In this document: positions 55,824 through 63,583 of the stretch, piece after piece
Layout: each line of letters opens with the position of its first letter
How positions within the stretch are numbered: position 1 is the stretch's first letter
Origin: Bacillota bacterium
Lineage (GTDB): Bacteria; Bacillota; DTU030; DUMP01
Length of the DNA: 64,000 nt
Direction of reading: 5' to 3'
NCBI GenBank assembly: GCA_012799605.1
Contig: JAAZKX010000011.1
Span: forward strand, 1-64,000
Program-made: the position numbers and the translations under genes
The notes under the pieces: generated by a model
The model's database searches: none
What the model saw: only the letters and a program-made list of their open reading frames with translations
What the model was told of the DNA's origin: nothing

Positions 55824-56581
55824 TCCTTTTTCCCCCGATATTCAGTAGAGAAATCTGGGGAATACAGGCGGGACAAGTGGTAAAGATCTCCGAGAAAATC
55901 ACCAATACAAACGAGCGCAGTTTTGCTGATCTGATTCTCAGCGGCACTTTTGGCCAGGCTGCTGACAGTACAGCGAATGATTGTCTCTTGCGGCCAGCTT
56001 GCCTTATAGACAATAGCGGCCGGAGTATTAGGCCCATATCCGCCGGCAATTAAATCTTTGGCTACAGATTCCAATAAGCCAGCGCTAAGAAATAATATCA
56101 TTGTTGCCCCATGTGCGGCTAGCATACGAATGCTTTCTTTTTTCGGCACTGGAGTCTTGCCGGCAGCCCTTGTAATGATAACGGTTTGGGAAATTCCAGG
56201 CACAGTGTACTCGCTTTTTAAAGCAGCCGCAGCAGCAGAAAAACTTGACACCCCAGGGCAGATCTCATATTTGATACCGAGGGCACTTAATTTAGCCATC
56301 TGCTCCCGTATAGCCCCATACAAGCTCGGATCGCCTGTGTGCAAACGCACAACAGTCTTGCCCTGACCGACGGCGGTCTTCATAATTTCCACCACTTCAT
56401 CCAACGTCATCTTAGCGCTATTGTGAACCTCACTTTCGCGCCTAAGATCCAAAAGCAGCTTAGGATTCACCAAGGAACCGGTGTATATAACTACATCCGC
56501 CCCTTCAAGCAGTAACTTTCCGCGCAAGGTGATCAAATCCGGCGCCCCGGGTCCGGCTCCGACAAAATGCACCATACTCAT
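55820..56581 (-). CDS. cbiF: cobalt-precorrin-4 C11-methyltransferase
   Basis: 253 aa, tetrapyrrole methylase with VHFVGAGPGAPDLITLRG, VVRLHTGDPSLYGAIREQM and CPGVSSFSAAAAAL. Good GGAGGAG upstream. Four-base overlap (ATGA) with cbiD. In the anaerobic route it acts after CbiH. Confidence 0.95.
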   Translation of the reverse strand: MSMVHFVGAGPGAPDLITLRGKLLLEGADVVIYTGSLVNPKLLLDLRRESEVHNSAKMTLDEVVEIMKTAVGQGKTVVRLHTGDPSLYGAIREQMAKLSALGIKYEICPGVSSFSAAAAALKSEYTVPGISQTVIITRAAGKTPVPKKESIRMLAAHGATMILFLSAGLLESVAKDLIAGGYGPNTPAAIVYKASWPQETIIRCTVSSLAKSAAENQISKTALVCIGDFLGDLYHLSRLYSPDFSTEYRGKKE

Positions 56582-57672
56582 ATCGAAAACAACTCCTCCA
56601 TTTTTTCGCCCCTTCCGCTAAAGCAAACCAGGCTAATATCAAGACAGCGGGCAAAATGTCGTTCCAGCATATCTTGGATCCGGTCGCGTAACAATCGTAT
56701 TGTAATATCCATCCATTCTGTTTCCCGCAGGCAATCAAGGGCAGCATCAGTAGTGACCTGATCCTTTATTTGGTGGAGCAATTCCAAAGGTGCCCCTGCT
56801 TGCAGCGCCACGGCGATCAGGGCCTCTATCCGCCCATCGCCATAACTAGAATGAGTGTTTGTGATGCCAATAGCTAGCTTGATGATCTTTCCAATATGCC
56901 CAATTAACAAAGCACGTCTAAATCCCCTTTCCGCCGCGGCCGAGAGGGTTTCACCGATGAAGTTCGAGCATTTGACATGGGATTCCAGAGACAGACAGAG
57001 TTTGTTTCGGGCAAATTGTTCACCATAATTTCCAATAGTCAAAACCACTTCCCGGTAACCAGCCACATATAAAAGGCTGAGCTGGGCCCTAAGGGTCCCT
57101 ATTATTGCGCTTTCACTCCTGGGTTCAACGATACCAGTTGTACCGAGAATGGAAAGCCCGTCCGCAATGCCTAAACGCGGGTTAAACGTACGCCGGGCTA
57201 ATTCCTTACCGTCTGGGATGGAGATAATAATCGACAAGCCGCCGCTATAATTATAGTTCCTACAAACAGTTTTACACTCTTTATAAATCATTTGGCGCGG
57301 TATCGTATTGATGGCATGGGCACCCACAGGCTGATCGAGTCCGGGCTTAGTTACGCGCCCGATCCCTTGGCCACCGCTGATTTTAATCCCAGCGGGCGCA
57401 AGGGATACAGAAGCATAAACGTAGCAGCCGTTTGTTACATCCGGGTCATCACCACTATCTTTTTGGATGGCGCAGGAAACACACCCCGGCAACAGCTTGA
57501 TATCCAGCACCTTCAACCTTAAGGTAATTCCGCTCGGTGTTACTAATGTCACCGCCTGACAAGGAGTTTGCCTCAAGAGCATTGTGGTCGCCGCTTTTGC
57601 CGCCGCTGCCGCGCAAGATCCTGTGCTATAGCCTCGGCGTAGCATTTTTCCACCAATAAAACGAAATTTCAT
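56578..57672 (-). CDS. cbiD: cobalt-precorrin-5B C1-methyltransferase
   Basis: 364 aa. CbiD signatures: RRGYSTGSCAAAAAKAA near the start, IGRVTKPGL, GGLSIIISIPDGKELA and TSGI-type LSILGTTGIVEP. ATG at 57672, GGGG upstream, next to the ABC ATPase stop; the frame's longer version overlaps that gene and is rejected. CbiD is specific to the anaerobic pathway. Confidence 0.94.
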   Translation of the reverse strand: MKFRFIGGKMLRRGYSTGSCAAAAAKAATTMLLRQTPCQAVTLVTPSGITLRLKVLDIKLLPGCVSCAIQKDSGDDPDVTNGCYVYASVSLAPAGIKISGGQGIGRVTKPGLDQPVGAHAINTIPRQMIYKECKTVCRNYNYSGGLSIIISIPDGKELARRTFNPRLGIADGLSILGTTGIVEPRSESAIIGTLRAQLSLLYVAGYREVVLTIGNYGEQFARNKLCLSLESHVKCSNFIGETLSAAAERGFRRALLIGHIGKIIKLAIGITNTHSSYGDGRIEALIAVALQAGAPLELLHQIKDQVTTDAALDCLRETEWMDITIRLLRDRIQDMLERHFARCLDISLVCFSGRGEKMEELFSI

Positions 57673-57673
57673 A

Positions 57674-58432
57674 CTACAATTCCCCGAACAGCTCGGTATA
57701 GGTTCCAGCTGGCAGATCATAAAGTCGGCTAATGGTTTCTTCCGTAAAAATAGCCTCCGGTTCACCGAGCTCCATAACATAGCCATTTTTTATACAAATC
57801 ACAAGATCAGACACCCGTCTGGCATAATTTAATTCATGTAGGGACATAATCACCGTCACCTTGCGCTCAGTAGCTAGCCGGTGCAAAACATCGAGGATTT
57901 CCACCGCATACCGTATATCTAAAAAAGAAGTCGGCTCGTCCAAAATGATGATTTCCGGCTCCTGGCAAAGCGCCCGGGCCAACATGATACGCTGCAACTG
58001 ACCATCGCTCACTTCAGTTAAATTTCTGTCCATTAACTCCAGAGCCTTAACCAAGGACAGGGCTTCAGCAATCTTTTCTTTGTCTTCGTCGGATAAAATC
58101 CCCAGCTTGCCCGTGTAGGGATAGCGCCCCACCGCCACTAGTTCTCCGCAGGTCATCAGCTCCGGCTGAGGCCGTTCAGTCGACACAATGGCCATCTGGC
58201 GGGCTAGCCTTTGGGGATTGATAGCTTCAAGTGGGGTGTCATTGATCAAAGCCACACCGCTAATGGTTTTCAGCTGACTGGCCATGCTTTTAAGTATGGT
58301 TGATTTACCAGAGGCATTGGGGCCAATTAAGGTGGCTATCTGTCCCTTTTTGACAGACGCTTCAATGTCTTTGACAACAGGCCTACCATTGTAACCCACG
58401 GTGAGTTTTTCGGCGCGGAAATAATATTCCAC
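57674..58432 (-). CDS. corrinoid/iron-siderophore-type ABC transporter ATPase
   Basis: BtuD/FecE-like. 252 aa. Walker A LIGPNASGKSTILK, Q-loop near STERPQPE, signature VSDGQLQRIMLARAL (slightly altered LSGGQ, reading VSDGQ), Walker B IIILDEPTSFLDI. The start is a GTG with GGAGGAG that overlaps the permease stop by 1 nt. Operon position points to cobalamin or precursor import. Confidence 0.9.
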   Translation of the reverse strand: MEYYFRAEKLTVGYNGRPVVKDIEASVKKGQIATLIGPNASGKSTILKSMASQLKTISGVALINDTPLEAINPQRLARQMAIVSTERPQPELMTCGELVAVGRYPYTGKLGILSDEDKEKIAEALSLVKALELMDRNLTEVSDGQLQRIMLARALCQEPEIIILDEPTSFLDIRYAVEILDVLHRLATERKVTVIMSLHELNYARRVSDLVICIKNGYVMELGEPEAIFTEETISRLYDLPAGTYTELFGEL

Positions 58433-59427
58433 TACTCTCCTCCCACCCTCCCGGCCATAATCCAAATGACTACCGGCGCGCCCAACAAGGAGCTGACCGA
58501 ACTGATACTCATCTCCATTGGAGCATAAATTGTTCGGGCAACCAGATCGCAACCGAGACAAAATACTGCGCCGCCAAGGAAACAAAAGGGAATCACAATG
58601 TGTGGCTTGGAGGTCCTGGTAATAGCCTTAATAAGATGTGGCACGGCAACTCCCACAAATGAAACCGGGCCGGCAAAAGCTGTTACACAGGCGCATAAAA
58701 TACTAGATAGTAAAATGAGTAAGATCCGAAACACCCTGATGTTTACCCCCACACTTTGCGCATAACTTTCACCCAGCCGATAGGCACTGATGGGCTTAGA
58801 AAGAAAAAAAGTAGTAACCGCTGCCACAAAGATCACCGCCGCCATCACCCGGACATCGGCCCACGATGTCCCAGAAAAACTGCCCTGTGACCAATGGTGC
58901 AGGTTGACAATATTTTCATCACTTGCAAATACAACCACGAAATCAGTAATGGCCGAGCAGATATAACCAATCATCACCCCACTGATAATGAGTGACGAGG
59001 TGCGATTGACCCGCCGCGCCACCGCTAGCACAAAAGCCATTGAAAGCATGGCCCCGACAAAAGCTGCAGAAACTATCATCTTTGAATTGACAGTAAAACC
59101 CCGGCCCAGGACAAATACCATAACCAAAGCCACAATCAACTTTGCCCCCGCAGAAATGCCCAACACAAATGGCCCCGCGATGGGATTGCCAAAGAAAGTC
59201 TGGAGTAAAAAACCTGACAGCGCCAAGGCGCCGCCTAAAACAGTAGCGGCAGTCAAACGCGGAAGTCGCACTTTCCACAAAATATCGTGTTCGATTGTGT
59301 TTGGGATCAGAGCCTGGCCCAGCGGCATCTTGACACTGCCCATTTTGATGTTCAGCCCCACTAAAGCGAAAAAAAGTAGGAAGAGCACGAGCGCTATCAA
59401 TAGCTGGCGCATGCGCCAGGTTCTCAT
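58432..59427 (-). CDS. corrinoid/iron-siderophore-type ABC permease
   Basis: BtuC/FecCD family, 331 aa, about ten transmembrane helices. Signature stretches: TVLGGALALSGFLLQTFFGNPIAGPFVLGISAGAKL and FAGPVSFVGVAVPHLIKAITRTSKP with the ATPase-coupling loop; LDLVARTI-type ending CDLVARTIYAPMEM. ATG at 59427 with GGAGTAG. Partner of the flanking lipoprotein and ATPase. Confidence 0.92.
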   Translation of the reverse strand: MRTWRMRQLLIALVLFLLFFALVGLNIKMGSVKMPLGQALIPNTIEHDILWKVRLPRLTAATVLGGALALSGFLLQTFFGNPIAGPFVLGISAGAKLIVALVMVFVLGRGFTVNSKMIVSAAFVGAMLSMAFVLAVARRVNRTSSLIISGVMIGYICSAITDFVVVFASDENIVNLHHWSQGSFSGTSWADVRVMAAVIFVAAVTTFFLSKPISAYRLGESYAQSVGVNIRVFRILLILLSSILCACVTAFAGPVSFVGVAVPHLIKAITRTSKPHIVIPFCFLGGAVFCLGCDLVARTIYAPMEMSISSVSSLLGAPVVIWIMAGRVGGE

Positions 59428-59452
59428 TACTACTACTCCTTCCTTCACTGTA

Positions 59453-60610
59453 TCACTGTAATTTATAATAATAATTCAGCTTTGTCTTGTTATTTGTTTT
59501 ACCCGTAAATATCCGATTCAGGTCTGCTATCATCGAGCCAAACTCGGTCGTCTCCTGAAAGAGATTCTTGTTAGTACACCAGACATTTCCGCTTTTTACC
59601 GCCTCGAAATCAGCCAGCAAATGGCTTTTTGCCAACAGTTCAGCCAGGCTATGCACTTCACCATCGATAGCACTATTGTATATAATGATGTCTGCCTTCT
59701 TGGCCCTAGTATAGAAATGCTCCAAGTCAAGATTCATCGGTCCCGCTCCATTATCAGAGTCGCCGCTATCGGCAAATACATAACGTCCGCCCGCAAGCTC
59801 TATCATCTTACTGGTGTAGTCGCCACCCTTGCGCACCACCGCATTGCCAGCTGAACTGATATAGAAGAAGGCAACGCTTTTACCGGTACTCTCAGACGGT
59901 ATCCGGTGAAGATATGTGACCTGTTCATCAAACAAGGTTTGGGCTCGTTCTTCTTCCCCACATAGCAATCCGTATAGCTTAATCCATTCGGTTCTTCCCA
60001 AAGGATGGGGCTCATAGCTGGAGCGTTCCACCAGGACCGGGATACCCAGGTCCTCCAACTTTTCTTTAACCTCTGGCGTATGCAAAATCATTGTGGACTC
60101 AATGGCTAGATCGCAGCCTTTTGAAATCAACAGTTCATAATCCGGTGCACTGTACTTACCTGCATAAACAATATCGCCTTCTTCCATCGCCACCCGTGCC
60201 TTTTCAATGTACCAGCCATCTGCCTTCGTGCCACTCATGGAAATATGGTCCAATGAGTTTAAGGCATCAAAAAGGCACATAGCCGAGGTTGCTGCTAAGT
60301 AAATGTTTTTCAGCGGCTGGCGGAGGATAGTGACATCGCTACTGATATTGGCCGGAGGCTCCTTCCCTTCGGGGACCAGAAGGAAACACCCGCTTTCGCT
60401 TATTGATATTAAAGAGCAGCCATTAGCCAGATGGTCAACAATAAATTGCTGCGCGTATTCAAGATCCATTCTGTCCACGATCTTTAAACCATCAAAGTTT
60501 ACTGCATCTGGCCCCTGGCCACAACCGGGCAGTGCCAGGGCCAGAAGTAACGCAAACAAAATGGGCCTTAAAATTTTACTGGACTGAAGCCGGGTCGAAT
60601 CGCAAATCAT
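59453..60610 (-). CDS. ABC transporter substrate-binding lipoprotein (BtuF/FepB-like)
   Basis: 385 aa. Signal sequence to about 30 with lipobox LALPGC; then a periplasmic-binding class III fold with ISMSGTKADGWYIEKARVAM, LISKGCDLAIESTM and LVERSSYEPHPLGRTEWIKL. The ligand may be cobalamin, a corrinoid or heme. Start at the ATG with GAAGGAG. Overlaps the CbiK-like gene end by 35 nt. Confidence 0.88.
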   Translation of the reverse strand: MICDSTRLQSSKILRPILFALLLALALPGCGQGPDAVNFDGLKIVDRMDLEYAQQFIVDHLANGCSLISISESGCFLLVPEGKEPPANISSDVTILRQPLKNIYLAATSAMCLFDALNSLDHISMSGTKADGWYIEKARVAMEEGDIVYAGKYSAPDYELLISKGCDLAIESTMILHTPEVKEKLEDLGIPVLVERSSYEPHPLGRTEWIKLYGLLCGEEERAQTLFDEQVTYLHRIPSESTGKSVAFFYISSAGNAVVRKGGDYTSKMIELAGGRYVFADSGDSDNGAGPMNLDLEHFYTRAKKADIIIYNSAIDGEVHSLAELLAKSHLLADFEAVKSGNVWCTNKNLFQETTEFGSMIADLNRIFTGKTNNKTKLNYYYKLQ

Positions 60611-62201
60611 ATTCAATCTCCTTCGGAGTACTCATGGCAACGGTACAAGCCTTGATCGGTAAGTCCACATCAAATTCAATGGGGATTTCAAAGGTAGAGT
60701 TACCCTCCACGTTAATGGGCATAAATTTCACCCCATCCACCAACAGGTAAGTATAGTTGGGGCTACTCCAGACAATACGCGCCATATTTGTTCCCTTGCG
60801 ATAAAATAGGGTTGCCGGAGACTCTATGCTAGCTTTTCCTGCTCCGCCTGTCATTTCAACCTTTACCTGGGCCGGAATAAAAGCCTCCTCCGGTATATTT
60901 TCTGATTGAAAGATAATAAGATGATCATACCAGTTCCCGCTCTTGGTTCCTTGTCCCGCACAATCGAGATCAATATCTAGGGCGGCCACAGGCACGGTAA
61001 AGGTATGTTTGCCGTCAAGAAGGAGGGGGCTGATCTGATTTGCTTCGTCAGCCGCTGCCTCCGCCCCTTTACCCATGTAAAGGGCGGAATATCCGCGACC
61101 ACTTAGTGTAATAGTGGCCATCATCTTCTTGTCTTCTACCGTCAACTGGCAATCTACAATTTTGAACATCGCGGTATCAGAATCAACCTCAATTGAATAG
61201 GTGCCATTTTGAATTCGGGCCGCGGTAACACCAGCGGCAGCTGCCGCTGGTACTGCCTCAACAGGGTCTCCAGCAATTGCCTCTTGAAGATGGCGAATAT
61301 AAATATCTTGTATACCCTTGATTTGCCCGAGACCTTTAAGCACAGTTTCTACCATGTAGCCATCTTCCTCAAGGATTGTCCGCCATGAATCTTCGCCGGC
61401 CCCGGCCATATCATTATTAGCATGATCCCCGGCAACCACCATCAGCGGCCGCAGAACCACCTTGCTAATACCCATTTGGGACAGCTGTTCTCGCACTTGA
61501 TCGATCTCAATCCCCCGCTCCACTGTTCCAATAATATAATCATGGTAGCCCTTGGCCGCCAGGACAGCCTGAAGTTTTACATAAGTGGCCCTGGCCTCAT
61601 GTTCTGTGCCGTGCCCCATGAATACAAGTGCTGTATCATCCGCCCTGAACTTTGCAGTTTCTTTTACAATTAGCTCGCTAACTTCATCATAGTCAGCCTC
61701 ATCAGCGAGGAGCCACTTGCCAATTTTGAGGCTGTCAAACTTGTCCGCAAAAGGCATCACTTCCTTAATCATATCTTCGTACTCAAAGCCATTCATCACT
61801 GTGGTCGGTTGGACTATAACTTCCTTGACCTTATCGAGCACCAGACGGTTCATCGCCTCAGTTACGTTATCAATGACCAGGCCTTCGCGTTTGGCCAGCT
61901 TATCGATGATAATTTGGCTGGTAAATGCCCTCCGCACCTGGTAATTAGGAAAAGCGTTTTGGATTGCGGTTTCAATGCCACCAATGTTAAGGTTTCGGCT
62001 TTGGTTATAGCTGGTACCAAAGCTAACCACTAAAATCACCTTGTCAGTGGCTGATGTGTTGACAATATCATCTGTTTCAGAAATACCCACTTCATAACCA
62101 TTAGAATAGTCCCCATTATTTACAGTGGCTGAGCACCCGGCAATTAGCGCCAGTGATAAGGTAATAACCAGTACGAGCGCTAAAATCCTACCTTTTCTCA
62201 C
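60576..62201 (-). CDS. exported CbiK-type cobaltochelatase lipoprotein with tandem beta domains
   Basis: 541 aa. Signal sequence with lipobox LALIAGC (Cys about 23), so membrane-anchored outside. Chelatase domain (about 52-310) of sirohydrochlorin cobaltochelatase CbiK with its catalytic residues: His197 in FMGHGTEHEA, Glu228 in IGTVERG, His260 in MVVAGDHANND. Then an Ala-rich linker and two beta-rich repeats (about 325-435 and 445-535), each with a Tyr-rich strand (RGYSALYMGKG; PNYTYLLVDGVKF), that look like NEAT-type modules, but weakly. GTG start with GGGAGG. First gene after the cobalamin riboswitch. Confidence 0.82.
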   Translation of the reverse strand: MRKGRILALVLVITLSLALIAGCSATVNNGDYSNGYEVGISETDDIVNTSATDKVILVVSFGTSYNQSRNLNIGGIETAIQNAFPNYQVRRAFTSQIIIDKLAKREGLVIDNVTEAMNRLVLDKVKEVIVQPTTVMNGFEYEDMIKEVMPFADKFDSLKIGKWLLADEADYDEVSELIVKETAKFRADDTALVFMGHGTEHEARATYVKLQAVLAAKGYHDYIIGTVERGIEIDQVREQLSQMGISKVVLRPLMVVAGDHANNDMAGAGEDSWRTILEEDGYMVETVLKGLGQIKGIQDIYIRHLQEAIAGDPVEAVPAAAAAGVTAARIQNGTYSIEVDSDTAMFKIVDCQLTVEDKKMMATITLSGRGYSALYMGKGAEAAADEANQISPLLLDGKHTFTVPVAALDIDLDCAGQGTKSGNWYDHLIIFQSENIPEEAFIPAQVKVEMTGGAGKASIESPATLFYRKGTNMARIVWSSPNYTYLLVDGVKFMPINVEGNSTFEIPIEFDVDLPIKACTVAMSTPKEIEYDLRFDPASVQ

Positions 62202-62284
62202 ATTCAATCCTCCCTACTCAGTTTGCCTTACAGTTAAGGCGTTTTTGTCAGCGTCTGTTATTTTGTTGGCCCATTGGGAACAGC

Positions 62285-62571
62285 AAAAAAGCGAAGATGC
62301 AATGCATCTCCGCAACCGATTTCTCGCAGACCCCCTATCTCCTGTACTCGCAGGTTAGATATGGCAATCAAAGCCGGTCTCCTGACTCTCGTGTTGGTGG
62401 TATAAACCACAGTCCATTGCTCTGCCTTACCGTATAAATCACAGTGGCTGACTTGCGCCAACGAACAATGGACACACGCCTACAGTGGCGGTACCGTGCG
62501 GTTAAACGCAAAGCGCTCTCCGCGTTCCCAGTTAATCCGGTCGGCAACCCCTCTTAAGTTATTTCCCAATG
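62285..62571 (-). promoter_or_regulatory. cobalamin riboswitch with terminator
   Basis: Minus strand. The B12 box GAGTCAGGAGACCGGC lies at 62373-62388 (consensus AGYCAGGAGACC), and the core CCGCCACTGT at 62482-62491. GGTTGCCGACCGG and TTAACTGGGAACGCGG occupy the 5' part. The expression platform is a stem GCGGAGATGC / GCATCTTCGC followed by T6 (62285-62313), which would end transcription when corrinoid is bound. It controls the operon that begins at 62201. Confidence 0.92.
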
Positions 62572-62624
62572 GATAATGTTGGCCGCCGGAACACTTTGAT
62601 AGAAAATATTAACTTTTCATCTAT

Positions 62625-62653
62625 AGATTACCATAGGGTAAAAAACGTGTCAA
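62625..62653 (-). promoter_or_regulatory. promoter of the cobalamin operon
   Basis: Minus strand: TTGACA (62648-62653), 17-nt spacer, TAATCT (62625-62630). Start would be near 62618, about 50 nt before the riboswitch core, giving a roughly 417-nt leader. Apart from this, 62580-62746 contains only a short palindrome CCTAC-t-GTAGG at 62683-62693. Confidence 0.75.
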
Positions 62654-62746
62654 TAAATTTTATAATACCCAGATAGTGTCAGCCTACTGTAGGATAAAAG
62701 TAATCTTACCTCCCGCCATTTGGGAACCTAAACTTATTTAATAAAA

Positions 62747-62890
62747 CTAAATACCACCCACATAACTTGCAATCCATTTCAAAAGCGGGGCGAATGATCC
62801 AGTGCCAGTTCGGGGAGATGGAATGTTAGTTAAGGATTCTTTTATTACCTTCAGGAAGCTATCTAGTAAGCCTTTGAATGCTTTTGCCAT
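62747..62890 (-). CDS. possible 47-aa amphipathic peptide
   Basis: Begins MAKAFKGLLDSFLKVIKES and ends KWIASYVGGI. The first twenty residues form a clear amphipathic helix with a net positive charge of about +4 overall, no Cys and no signal peptide. GAGGTGGG lies about 9 nt upstream of ATG, the best argument that it is real; the longer frame (72 aa) has no such site. No family recognised. It lies between queT and the cobalamin leader. Confidence 0.4.
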   Translation of the reverse strand: MAKAFKGLLDSFLKVIKESLTNIPSPRTGTGSFAPLLKWIASYVGGI

Positions 62891-62907
62891 GGAAGATCCC
62901 ACCTCTT

Positions 62908-62921
62908 GAGTATTTATACTC
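62908..62921. repeat. small palindrome before the 47-aa ORF
   Basis: GAGTAT-tt-ATACTC (6-bp arms), ending just upstream of the ribosome binding site of the minus-strand peptide. It could be an operator or hide that site in a hairpin. A possible -10 (TAGTAT) and -35 (TTGAGC) sit further up but with a 19-nt spacer. Confidence 0.3.
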
Positions 62922-63073
62922 GCTCTGGCAGATCGGTGAGATCTTCTTCTATTTCCAGGGGACATATTCTTATACTACAGTAACTTTACACTAACCGCTC
63001 AACTATTCTTTAATTGTCCGCCCGTATGCTTTATAATAAATTGGAATTGAAATATCACGAAGGGGGCCTAACT

Positions 63074-63532
63074 GTGCAAGAATCTGTTAAATATTGGATC
63101 CGGGCTGCATTAATTGCCGCTTTGTATGTAGCCATAACATATGCTTTACAGGCCACAAGTTTTTTGCCAGCCCAGTTCCGCCTGGCCGAAGCTTTGACCT
63201 TGCTGCCCATGTTGTTTCCGGAAGCCATTTGGGGAATTGGGGTCGGCTGTTTCATCGCCAATCTCTTTAGCCCGGCCGGATTAATCGATGTAGTGCTAGG
63301 TAGCCTTACCAGCCTACTAGCCGCTTTTATAACTTATCGTTACCGCTGGCATGCCATTGGTTTTTTATCCCCGATTGTACTTAATGCTCTCGTCGTCAGC
63401 GCTTACTTGCGCCTGTTAGCCGGCCTTCCTTATTGGGTTACAGCCATAGGCATTGCCGCCAGCGAAGCCGTAGTAGTTTTGGGAGTTGGGGTGCCATTAG
63501 TATTATACCTAAGAAAGTGGTTGCAATCTTAA
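63074..63532 (+). CDS. queT: QueT-family queuosine-precursor transporter
   Basis: 152 aa with five to six transmembrane helices; QueT family (ECF S component) signature FRLAEALTLLPMLFPEAIWGIGVGCFIANLFSP. Imports queuosine precursors (preQ0/preQ1). GTG at 63074 with GAAGGGGG upstream; the 20 codons further up carry no site. tgt and queA lie at 18-20 kb. A TATAAT at 63032-63037 may be its -10, but I see no preQ1 riboswitch. Confidence 0.9.
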   Translation: MQESVKYWIRAALIAALYVAITYALQATSFLPAQFRLAEALTLLPMLFPEAIWGIGVGCFIANLFSPAGLIDVVLGSLTSLLAAFITYRYRWHAIGFLSPIVLNALVVSAYLRLLAGLPYWVTAIGIAASEAVVVLGVGVPLVLYLRKWLQS

Positions 63533-63546
63533 TCCTTCATAAACTG

Positions 63547-63562
63547 ATCAGCATATGCTGAT
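63547..63562. repeat. 16-bp perfect palindrome between queT and the LysM gene
   Basis: ATCAGCATATGCTGAT, a perfect palindrome 14 nt after the queT stop and about 20 nt before the LysM start, with no U-run after it. It could be an operator or processing site rather than a terminator. Confidence 0.45.
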
Positions 63563-63583
63563 AGCAAGAAGGAGTGGTGCAAC

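Noticed and set aside
62891-62965. longer 72-aa reading of the small peptide gene
   Set aside because: No ribosome binding site at the upstream start and an Arg/Ser-rich extension unlike a helix; the ATG at 62890 has GAGGTGGG.
62966-63073. preQ1 riboswitch upstream of queT
   Set aside because: No class I or II preQ1 pattern could be found; only a possible TATAAT at 63032.
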